From assembly GCA_014155875.1 (NCBI GenBank), contig JACEFZ010024497.1:984001-1048000 (forward strand): a stretch of 64,000 nucleotides of DNA, in the 5' to 3' direction. A program made the translations under genes and the position numbers. Positions 33,240-42,665 of this stretch are shown piece by piece; the stretch's first letter is position 1, and every line of letters starts with the position of its first letter. The DNA comes from Cepaea nemoralis (lineage: Eukaryota > Mollusca > Gastropoda > Stylommatophora > Helicidae). The notes under the pieces were generated by a model. That model ran no database searches, was not told the DNA's origin, and saw only the letters and a program-made list of their open reading frames with translations.

Positions 33240-34420
33240 TCTCTCATCTCATTCCTTGTGCCTTGCGGTGTCGAGGTGAAGTATAAACAGTGGGAGAGTG
33301 CCCGTTTATGAGCTTTATGTATCGAGATTCCCATGGACTCTGCTGTTCTTTTTGTCCATCTTTTATGTTGCTGGCCTCTTCTTCTGCATCCATTTGGTCT
33401 GTACATCATTGCTTTATGTGGTATACTGTTAGTTGGTAATCTAGTTACATGGCCAAACCATTTAACTTACTGCCTTCTGTTAACATCTAGCGCTGCTGTA
33501 ACTTCCACTTTAGTCCTCATTTCTCCATTTTTGATTTTCTCTCTTCTTGACCATTGAGTATTTTTCTCAGGAATCTCATTCTGTTGCTATTTTTCTTTTC
33601 TCTCTTTCTGCCATTGTCCAGGTTTGGCATTGGTAGCATAGAGTTGATAGGAAGATTGTGTTGTAGAGTGCTTTCTTAGTAGTTATTGATACATGTTTGT
33701 TCTTTAGTATTGGTGCCATTTGTCCAGTGAGTTGGTTTGCCTTATTGCATCTGTTTTTGATCTATTCTGATTTGCCATTTGATTATATTATACTTCCTAT
33801 GTACTTGAAGCTCCTTACTTGTTTCAGGGGGTGTTCTTTTAAATGAATCCTTGTTGTTTGGTGTTTTTTCTTTGATTACAGTCATTACCCCTGTTTTACT
33901 TATGCTAGTTTTCATATTATGTTCCTTACACACATCGTTTAGACTATTCATGTGGTCTTGTAATTCTGCTTTGGATTGTGCTATTTGTGTTTGATTGTCT
34001 GCAAATAGGAGTTCTTTAATGGTGTAATTTGCTGTTGGTTCTTCTTCTGTGTTCTGTTTGTCATGCAGTGTTCTTGTGGTCTCTGGTTGGCTGGTTTCTT
34101 TACATATGCTGTCTTGTGGTGAAGGGTTCTGAGTGTCCTCCATTTGTTCTCACTATGTGTTCACTGTTGTGGTATAAGCTTCTACATAAGCTTGTTAGAT
34201 GTGTACTCACTTCATGTCGTTAAGGATTTCCCACAGCTTGTTTCTGTCTACCCTATCAAATGCCTTTTCTTGGGTGACAAAGGCTAAGTAGAGTGTTTCA
34301 TTAAATTTGATAGATTTTTCTATAAGTTGTCTAAGAGAAAAGATGGTATCTGCATCTTTCGTGCAACAGACATAATGGTAATAGCTGGAATATTTTAATG
34401 CATTTATCCTCATAGAATAA
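33240..34420 (-). pseudogene. RTE-like LINE, decayed
   Basis: Minus-strand pieces from 5' to 3' are SLRQLIEKSIKFNETLYLAF with QEKAFDRVDRNKLWEIL (RT motif A, at about 34400-34210), KELLFADNQTQIAQSKAELQ (motif C, FADN) at about 34020, and an end with SMGISIHKAHKRALSHCLYF at about 33340-33270. The region between motifs A and C is shortened. The copy at 35119-35835 is closely related and better preserved in RT. Confidence 0.7.
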
Positions 34421-34439
34421 CAACTGTAAACATAAATTA

Positions 34440-35118
34440 CATAGTGAGTCTCGTATTATTGACACATTATTAATTTTCTACTGAGATGTTTATTTTTAGC
34501 ACTTTTGAATCCAATTTTTGACCACTTATAACAGTTTAGACTATGATCACTAACTGCACCAACAGTAACAGAACATTCATGTTTACTGGACAGGCAACAT
34601 CTCTGGGCGATTAGTGTTGGAGATGTTTATGCAACTCTTGTAAGAACTTTAGTTGTTTAAGATTTTAGAGAGGAATGATAAAACATTTGGTTAGGTTGAT
34701 CTATGCCAATATTAAACTCCCCAAGAAGCACAATTTTTTTCCCAGGACAAGAATTTCAATACAGGTAATCACTGGAAAATGGTTGCTGGTTAACCGGCTT
34801 GACTCCTAACCAGACACAATCTATCACATCGGATTCTAGATCACACCTATCGGAACATATGAGATAATTTGAAATGCATACTGCTCAACCTGTCTCCGAT
34901 TTTCTCTCTGAATTAGGGTAAGCCCCTAAAGGGCTAATTGATTGATTGATTTATTGGTTTAGGAACCGACATCACAGAATCAAAAAGGGCTATTTCAGCA
35001 CTAATTATTTTGTCGGTCAGGTGACATTCTGTGAACCCTAAAACATTAAATTGATTATAAAAGCATTATTGAAAGCTTGGGTACTTTGTAAAGTAAATGA
35101 TACATGTTGAGATGACCT
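34440..35118 (-). pseudogene. LINE endonuclease fragment (CR1-like)
   Basis: The minus strand contains FNVLGFTECHLTDKIISAEI (the Glu motif of the apurinic-type endonuclease), then KKIVLLGEFNIGIDQPNQMF (usually GDFN, here GEFN) and VSDHSLNCYKW (SDH motif). The order is right for an EN domain of a CR1/Jockey-type LINE. It may belong with the RT fragment at 30240-30550, which has the same orientation. Confidence 0.6.
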
Positions 35119-35835
35119 ATGACAGGAGTTCTCTAATGGTTAGATTTGCAGATGGTTCTTCTTCTGTGTTCTCGTCATGCGGTATTCTTGCTGTCTCTGC
35201 TTGGCTGGTTTCTTTACATATGTTGTCTATATATGTTATGAACAAGAGAGGGGACAGGACACAACCTTGTCGTACTCCAGATCTTATGGTGAAGGGTTCT
35301 GAGTGTTCTCCAGTTGCTCTCACTATGCATTCACTGTTGTTGTATAAACTTCTGCATAGGTTTGTTAGATGTGTACTCACTCCATATTGTTTAAGGATTT
35401 CCCACAGCTTGTTTCTATCTACCCTATCAAATGCCTTTTCTTGGTCGACAAAGGCTAAGTAGAGTGTTTCATTGAATTCAATTGATTTTTCTATAAGTTG
35501 TCTAAGAGCAAAAATGGCGTCTGTGCATCCTTTGTTGTTCCTAAATCCAAGCTGCGTTTCGCTTAGCTGGGGTTCTAAAGTAGTTCGTAATCTTTTTTCA
35601 AGAATTTTGCAAAATATTTTCCCAGTATGACTCAACAGTGAAATGCCTCTGTATTGTGTGCAATCTCTTTTGCTGCCTTTGTTTTTCCAAATTGGGATAA
35701 TTATGGCATTTCCCCAGTCTCGTGGTGTCTGTTGTTCTACCCAAACATGGTTGAATAGTCTATGTAGCCAAGCTGTTCCTACTTCCCTTGCTGCTTTAAT
35801 TAGTTCATTTGGTATTTCATCCTGTCTGTGATCCC
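35119..35835 (-). pseudogene. RTE-like LINE RT core fragment
   Basis: One minus-strand frame reads MSHTGKIFCKILEKRLRTTL, LGFRNNKGCTDAIFALRQLI, LAFVDQEKAFDRVDRNKLW (motif A), TIRSGVRQGCVLSPLLF (motif B) and ends before the FADD motif. The plus-strand left end is ...GGAGTTCTCTAATGG. It separates two copies of the flanking endonuclease-fragment repeat. Confidence 0.8.
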
Positions 35836-36084
35836 TAAAACATTAAATTGATTATAAAAGCATTATTGAAAGCTTGTGTACTTTGTAAAGTAAATGATAC
35901 ATGTTGAGATGACCTATTGGTTTAGGAACCGACATCACAGAATCAAAAACGGTTATTTCAGCACTAATTATTTTGTCGGTCAGGTGACATTCTGTGAACC
36001 CTAAAACATTAAATTGATTATAAAAGCATTATTGAAAGCTTGGGTACTTTGTAAAGTAAATGATACATGTTGAGATGACCTATT
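35836..36084 (-). repeat. Repeated copies of the 34.96-35.12 kb segment
   Basis: CCCTAAAACATTAAATTGAT through GATGACCTATT occurs at about 35837-35920 and again at about 35999-36084, and once more at 35037-35118. A GACATCACAGAATCAAAAA block is shared at 34969 and 35930. This is a tandem unit of about 163 bp, with the RTE-like fragment in the middle. Confidence 0.8.
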
Positions 36085-36549
36085 CATAGGCCTTCTTTGC
36101 TGAGCCTAGGGTTGTGATTGGAGAGTATAATATTTTGAGAAGAAAGATGTCACATTGTCATAATATTGAAGGATTTTATAGATTTACTCAGTGGTAAGTA
36201 ATATTATTTGAAAGAGTAGGATAATGTCTGTGTTTGAGTGACATGATGAAAGCTTGGTTTAAAGCTGCAGGATTGAACAGCATGAGATTCTGTAGTTCAC
36301 GTTTCCACGGGTAAGAAGAGTGTAATCACTGCATAGTGAAGGTCAACTACTATGAACATCTCAGGGCCTACACTGTAAATAGATATCTAAGACATTGTAC
36401 CATTCTTTGTTGGTTTCTCTTTGGATTAGATTGTGGGAGACTGCTTTACAGGCTGTGGAGGAAACGACCAATCATTATTTTCATCATCGGTGGTGATGTA
36501 TGGATTTATGTGTGGGATTGTTTACTTGAGAATAGGGCAAGCATGGTTT

Positions 36550-36770
36550 TGGAGTGAAAAGGGGGGTTTGTGTACTATCGGAAATGATTCAGGTGGAGCA
36601 GTCCCAGTTGATGTGGTTTGGTAATGTTGACAGTATGAGAGGAGATTGGGAGTCACAACAGGCCCAAAAGTCAAGGATCAAGACTTCCCGATGTCAAGGA
36701 CTTCAGTTGCTGGGAGCTGCAGAGAAGGCTGCTGATAGGACTGTGTGGAGAACTCTCTGTTTTGCCTATA
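36550..36770 (+). pseudogene. LINE tail remnant
   Basis: EMIQVEQSQLMWFGNVDSMR, then LQLLGAAEKAADRTVWRTL, resembles the L.WFGHV..M and AADR..WR signature of LINE C-termini. It is short and altered. Confidence 0.45.
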
Positions 36771-37496
36771 TACCCTATCATGATGTTGTTACCCCCAACA
36801 GAGTAAGGGGTGGTGGTGTTTTCTGACTGTTTTATTATTCTAGTTATAGGGCCCTCAAGGGAAACAAAGAATAGTAACACTGTACCTTACCATGCATGTC
36901 ATAAGTAGCATCTAATGAAGATTGGGAACCTCATTCCATAGAAAACGTCAGCTGTAAAATTCAGGGACTTGGCGTGAATTGGACACGGGCTTATGCTCCA
37001 TTGAGCTAGACTGAACAGGCCACCTCTGAGCAATAGTTAAACACTCCAGTAAACAACTTGATGCAGGCTGTGCAAATTGTAATTAAAACACCTCAGTAAA
37101 CAACACAATGTAGGGTTTGTGCAAGTATTTCATCACCACAGTGTGATGAATGTATAATTCAACATGAACAAAGACATGGCACTAGTCTAGTCAACTGTCT
37201 CACTTTGATACAAGCTTGATATCAGTCCAGTCATCAAGCTTATCACAGACACAGCGAGGCTGCCAGTTTCATAGACATCAGACATAACTTAACACTAGCA
37301 ATAGTTGTAGCCTTGACCTCTTGTTGATAGCAAGGTGAGATGTCATCAGTTGACCCGTTAATGCCAATCTTCCAGCACCGGACCCACACATCAAGTTGTA
37401 AATAAGATACCTAGGACAATGAAAAGAGGTGGTTACTTCATCTCATAAAGTCATTACCAGGCACATTATAATTCTTAGCATGTCATGCCTCTAGAG

Positions 37497-37861
37497 CAGT
37501 GGTTCTCAACCGGTGGGGAATTTTAGGGTTTCCAGGGGGGGGGGGGGGGATTAAGATTATTTCAAGATCGCGTTAATACAAGAACCGATTACTTGATATT
37601 GTTTTTCCCTTCATACTGTACGGTTCTGTACGTCTCACCTTTCTAAAATTCATTTTATAAAGTAAGTAGACCCACAAATCACGTTTTATGTGGATGTCTA
37701 GACTTGTTTTAGTATGTGCTATTAAATTTAGCTTCCATTATTGCGTATACTGTGTAGGGGCGGGGGCGGGATTTTTAGGTAGGAAATATGAAAGGGGGGG
37801 GAATGACGTTCTGAAAATATAGTGAAGGGGGACACATGCCAAAAAAGGTTGAGAACCACCG
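37497..37861. mobile_element. hAT-type MITE (365 bp)
   Basis: Terminal inverted repeats are CAGTGGTTCTCAACC at the left and CGGTGGTTCTCAACC read inward from the right. The 8-bp target duplication CTCTAGAG is perfect (37489-37496 and 37862-37869). The TIR type and 8-bp duplication are diagnostic of hAT. The internal sequence is G-rich (runs of 10 and 8 G) with no transposase. Confidence 0.95.
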
Positions 37862-37869
37862 CTCTAGAG

Positions 37870-39110
37870 TAATACCTGTAAGATTATTCTTGTCTTTCAC
37901 ATCCCAATGGAGCATGGGCTCCCTGCCATCTCAGGCCAAGACCTGTGTGGACTTGTTCATATTTGGTTGGATGTTTGCAGCTACAGTTTTCTATGACATG
38001 AGGTACCCTGTCTCTCACCAACCCTCCTTATTTGCCTCCTATGACATGTGTGGTAGATTACATTGGCGTTATTATTTCCTTCCCTTATGGACCCCGGTAA
38101 TCCATTGCCAGTTTAGGATTGCCTTTATCTTTGTGCCTTATTACATAAAACCTCAATCGTACCAATCAATTGGTGGTGAGGTTTTTTGTTCAGTCCTGGT
38201 CCAACAGTTAGTATTATTGTATAGGAATAAGGTCCAACATAACTTGCACTAATATACAAGCTTATGTGGCAGTTGTAACTACATCATCATTGCAGTTATG
38301 GGTAATAAAGAAGCTTGAATGGTGTACTTGTTTCCTGAGCTGACTGATGTTACTTCTACACTTTGTGACATTTTCATAATTGATAGGTGTGTTGTTTATT
38401 CCAGATAACAGTTTGTCGTTTATAGTATCTAGTGATCATACAGCAATCATTTATGTGGATTCTACATCCAGTAAAAACATTCAACTCTTTTACTCTGAAA
38501 TCCAAATATTTCAGTCTGTGAGATTTTTTCTGTAAACCTAAGTCCACTTTTGCTGGCCATGGGTTTTTGCATCTTTTACTAATAATAGTAAAACATTTAA
38601 AATATTGACAGATATCACAATTTGTAATTTAATGGAGTGATGGGATAACTGTAAATAAAGATGTTTGTGTCCAGTAGCAAAAGGGAATTTTGGGCTTAAT
38701 TGTCTTTGTGAATTTCATAATGGATGAGTCAAACAGAAACGCTGCCAGGACTGGCCACGGAAAACATGCCAGTTCTAATCTATTTCATAAAAAGCACAGC
38801 GGGCACTAGAAAATAGTCATAGTGAAGTCATTTTATCATGTTTTTAAATTATTCATCAGACACAAATCACTGACATGATGAATATATCGGTAGTAAAATT
38901 ATTAGAAATTTGAAATATTCTTCTCAGGAGCTTAGAAATGGGGTATCTGAAGGACAGGATTCAACAGGTTAAGACTGGTTGGGGTTTATTTTCTTCTCCT
39001 GCTTGGCATATCTGTAAGGTTGTTTCTTGAGGTGAGGTTAGTACAGTACTTATTTACATGCCACTTAGACATGTTGGGGATGTGTAGTTTTTCCATGAAT
39101 CTGTTTGGTT
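37870..39110 (+). other. Intron 4 sequence, nothing recognised
   Basis: I see no exon, tandem array or identifiable element. The open frame through 37836-38252 starts inside the MITE and has no recognisable motif. Confidence 0.5.
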
Positions 39111-39119
39111 TCCCTGGTC

Positions 39120-39300
39120 ACACAAGAAGTAAGGTAATTGGTATTACTCCAGCCACCTTTAATTTCCCAGCGATCTTTCTTTCCATTTAATGGGACTAGA
39201 TTGATTCCAACCATATAGTGTTAAGTGACAGTGGATTAAACCTTGAACCACTGCATTGGTAAGTTAGTGGACTAACCACTATGCTGCTGCAACACGTTGA
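39120..39300 (-). repeat. tRNA-like SINE (weak)
   Basis: The minus strand reads GCATAGTGGTTAGTCCACTA followed by CAGTGGTTCAAGGTTTAATC. These are A-box- and B-box-like blocks at plausible spacing. The rest is too diverged to assign. Confidence 0.45.
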
Positions 39301-39507
39301 AGAAACTGGGTTACTTGTCTACAGCCCAGTACGGAACTGTAGAGCGTGAGACTACATCGTGTTGCACAGAACCCATAAGTGTTCTTTAGCTAGCTGGACC
39401 TGTCTCCATGTATGCAACACTAATCTGCCATTACGCATCACTACATTTATATGATTATACTCAGCTGTCTCTCAGTTTGAGACACAAAAATTGTAACTAG
39501 ATCATGT

Positions 39508-39800
39508 GTAGGTCAGCCTGGCTGAATGAATACGAACGCATGTTCTTAAACATCTGGTGTGCTGATGCCGAGATAAGGGGTTCAATCCCTATACCGGACA
39601 GTTGCACTAAAATATTGACCTATCATCCTTGACTTGGGGCTGTAAATTACAAGTACTTCTGAAATCGGAGTGGGTTCACCTGATGGCAAGCAACACTGTT
39701 AATAGGGAAAGTTAATCCACATGCAAAATTCAGTCCAGGACAACAAGAAGTAGTGTGTATTGACTATGCTTAAGTTCAAAGTGAGCTAGGGCAAAAAAAC
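39508..39800 (+). repeat. SINE family S1, most complete copy
   Basis: The head GGTCAGCCTGGCTGAATGAA (A box) and GGGGTTCAATCCCTATACC (B box) is followed by the S1 body (TAAATTACAAGTACTTCTGA, CAAAATTCAGTCCAGGA) and an A-rich end near 39795. Confidence 0.8.
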
Positions 39801-40389
39801 AACAACTGGATCACGTCATTTGGCTCATTCTGTATCAAGCAGTTCATCTTTAAACTTGTAGCTCCGGTGTGGCACAGGCTCTCTAACACCTCACACCAAA
39901 CCCTCCTGTCTTTTGCATTCTTGTAATATTTTCCATGCCACTTGAGTTGCTTTTCCCAGTTTGTTCCAAGTGCTCAATGTTTAAGATTGTGCTCAGGAAA
40001 GAAGGTAAATCCACATCCTAAACTTTCAATTGTTTCTTTATACTTTTAGATGAAGAGGCTGCCTTTCATCTTGCAAATTATTTTTCTTTCTAAAGACGTG
40101 CATGATTGGGTCAACTAGGCAGATGTTTTCTGTGGGAATGGATTAGCCACGCCACATACCTTATCTGTCTGTGATGACACCCTTGTAGCAGTCACATGAT
40201 TGTACACTAATTAATTAGCCTCAGAATGATCATATAATTTTCTTCAGGCTTGAAAATGGTGAGCTTCTGGGGATTTTCCTGTTAAGTGAGTCAGAAAAAT
40301 TGTCTTCAGTCATGATAGATTGAGAATACATAGGCAGTAGTCATCCTGTCCTATGGCAACATATGGATGTATGTGCCCACATTTCGATA

Positions 40390-40770
40390 TCATCATTTCA
40401 CTTTCAGTAATGAACAAAATTGAGTCTTTTGAACTTAAATGTTACAGAAGAATTCTTAGAAAACCGTGGATCAACAATTAAAAAAACTGACATCCAGCAT
40501 TATCTGAACATGGAGGAAAACTGACTCCTCAACAGTGTCATGTCTCAGAAACAGATTCACTTTGGCTGTATTGAATGTCACACATGCTCAGAATTAACAT
40601 GAGTGTAGGGCATAGTTTTTGGAAAAGGGACAGAAGATGACACCGGACATTAAAGACACCTTGGGCATGAAAATAAGTGAGGCAGGGGGATTGGCAACAG
40701 ATTGCAAGTCTCTCCGACAGGTCATGATGAGTGCGAGATTCTGCAAAGGGCCTGCTACATGAGCAGTCAT
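40390..40770 (+). pseudogene. Decayed LINE C-terminus
   Basis: Pieces FELKCYRRILRKPWINN, GHSFWKRDRR, TLKTPWA and RQVMMSARFCKGPAT follow the order of LINE RT tails seen at 47.56-47.9 kb, with many stops. Confidence 0.5.
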
Positions 40771-40839
40771 TGTTTGGTGTCTTCTTCTGTAACTGTGTAA
40801 CCCCTATGTTAAGTAATTCTATTCAATGGCTGACTCAGT

Positions 40840-41080
40840 GGCAAAGGGGTTACAGACACATTTCATAATTCCGCACACCGCGTTTGAAATACAGCCGCGG
40901 TCGATTTAGCAGCAGACTGCCTTGTGTTGGTTTTTTAAAAATAAAATTGTATGAGTGCCAGTCGTTCAGAAAGCAATGGCAAAATTACTGAACGTAAACT
41001 TACCAAGAAATCACAAACAGCCAAAATTGCTGGGGTTGACTGTGACTTCCTGTAAAGGATATACAACTAACTTTTAACTT
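40840..41080 (+). repeat. SINE family S2, 40 bp upstream of exon 5
   Basis: The head has CTCAGTGGCAAAGGGGTTAC (A box) and CGCGTTTGAAATAC (B-box-like), then the S2 body with GTGCCAGTCGTTCAGAAAGC and GGGGTTGACTGTGACTTCCT. Its end lies just before the pyrimidine tract of the exon 5 acceptor. Confidence 0.8.
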
Positions 41081-41117
41081 TTCAATAATTTATCTTTTTT
41101 GTTTTTCTTAATTCTAG

Positions 41118-41167
41118 ATTGTTTTATGGATGAAGAAAAATTATCACTGCTGTGTCCGAAACACAAG
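41118..41167 (+). CDS. TCF20/RAI1-like: TCF20/RAI1-like protein, exon 5 (end of ePHD)
   Basis: The acceptor TTCTTAATTCTAG ends at 41117; the donor GTAAGC starts at 41168. The 50-base exon completes a split Asp codon (G from exon 4 plus AT) and encodes CFMDEEKLSLLCPKHK. The C-P-K-H ending gives the last Cys and His ligands of the ePHD. The preceding acidic E-E-x-x-S-L pattern matches TCF20/RAI1 closely. The phase is 1 in and 0 out, as required by exons 4 and 6. Confidence 0.92.
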
Positions 41168-41729
41168 GTAAGCTGTATACTGCCACCTTGTCCTCATAAT
41201 AGCTGTTTCTGGTGTTTCCTGTGTGTAGTGTTAATGTCTGAAACAACCACTTGATAATCATGTAGAGACAGCAGATCAATTAAAAGTTTCTTAGTGTCAG
41301 CTTGTTAAGAACTAATTGTCAGTTCAGTTTAAAATTCTTTAATTTCCTTCTTTGTAATGTGCAGAGTGATAGCATCATGTATTCACCTACGGATTTGTTG
41401 TTTTTATCTTTCTTTGTTTCATTTCTTTAGCAGTATTTCAAATTTTACATGATTAAATTTGTGTTACTTCGTCATGTTTTTATCCCTAATACTGTACAAT
41501 TCTTTGTGTGTGTGTGTTTTTCTTTTTTTAAATCTCACTTAGTTTTCTTTTGCTTGTCTTCTTCTTTTGCAGTACTTCAGATTTTCCATTATTAAATTTG
41601 TGTTACTTTTTGTGTTTATCCCTGATTCTTTATGATTCTCTGTGCATTTTTTATCTACCTTCTTCTTTGGCAGTCAAGTAATTTTCTTGTTTTCATCATT
41701 TATTTCTCACTGGAATAAAAGACCAAACA

Positions 41730-41890
41730 GAACTAGAAGAAGAGGCCGGCCATGTAAACGATAGACAGGGGGAATAATAGAATCCATGGGAATCTCGATA
41801 TGTGAAGCCCATAAATGGGAACTCTCCCGCTGTTTATGCTTCACCTCAATACCGTATGGTGCAAGAGCAACAAGATGAGATGAGATTCCT
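41730..41890 (+). pseudogene. RTE-like LINE 3' tail
   Basis: The + strand encodes ESMGISICEAHKWELSRCL and FTSIPYGARA, homologous to the minus-strand tail at about 33250-33400. It is a 5'-truncated copy in intron 5. A diverged duplicated block (TTTCAAATTTTACATGATTAA versus TTCAGATTTTCCATTATTAAA) precedes it at 41430-41640. Confidence 0.65.
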
Positions 41891-42389
41891 CATTGGGGCA
41901 TAGGCTGTCAACCACTGACCCTAGGCCCCCCCCCCCTCCTACCCTTAGCTATCCTGTGTTTTCCTCTGTTTGTTTTGCCCTGTGGATTCCAGACACAAAC
42001 CTTTCTAGTCATACTGTTCTCAGGTTTTCTCAGTGTATGTCCTATCCAATGTCTTTTCTATTCAAGCCATTGGTCATGCTATATCTGTAGCCCTTTGGCT
42101 GTAATTTAGTTAATATCATGACCTCCAGGTCAGTGCAGGAGAGTTTCATAAGTTCTGCTTGATCTTTGCACTCTTTGGCCACATAATGAACACCTGTAAT
42201 AGAATAGAATATCACCAGTTGCAAGGAAGAGATGGAGACATGATTGAGGAAATGGAGCATTAACAGGTGAATTAATGCAATAAATTATAGAAATGTTAAT
42301 ACTCGAGCACAAAGTAAATATATATTAGAAATATGGATGGAGTACTGTGGAGAAATTTATAAAGGAATGGCACAGAATGTATATAACAT

Positions 42390-42470
42390 CCCCTCTGCCG
42401 TGCGTCCACCTTGACGAGGTAGAGGGGCTTGCGCGTTCCAATGACCCCAAGAGCTATGCCGACGGTAGCA
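42390..42470 (+). ncRNA. Candidate HDV/Pr77-like self-cleaving ribozyme at LINE A 5' end
   Basis: The first seven bases CCCCTCT (42390-42396) pair perfectly with AGAGGGG (42421-42427) as P1. Directly before the latter, ACCT (42408-42411) pairs with AGGT (42417-42420) around TGACG as P3. GCCGT (42397-42401) can pair with ACGGT (42462-42466), giving the crossing P2. CTTG (42428-42431) and CAAG (42448-42451) could form P4. This nested double-pseudoknot order is that of HDV-like ribozymes, which cleave exactly before P1, and the target duplication ends exactly there. The catalytic cytosine and P1.1 cannot be fixed by eye. Confidence 0.6.
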
Positions 42471-42665
42471 CTGCTACTGGTAGGGTCACCCATGTCGGAC
42501 AGGTCAAGGGAGAGGGACCAGACGAAGTGACGCACAAACCTGCTGCCTTGTAGGTAGACTGGGGACAGTCAAAGGCTAGGGAAAGCAACCCGAAAAGTGC
42601 TTGTCGAAATCGGATGTACTGAGCCACAGGCTTGACAAAGAAGTGCAACGTAACTTTATCATTTC

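Noticed and set aside
37836..38252. 138-codon frame after the MITE
   Set aside because: It starts within the terminal repeat and shows no known motif, exon signals or coding composition.
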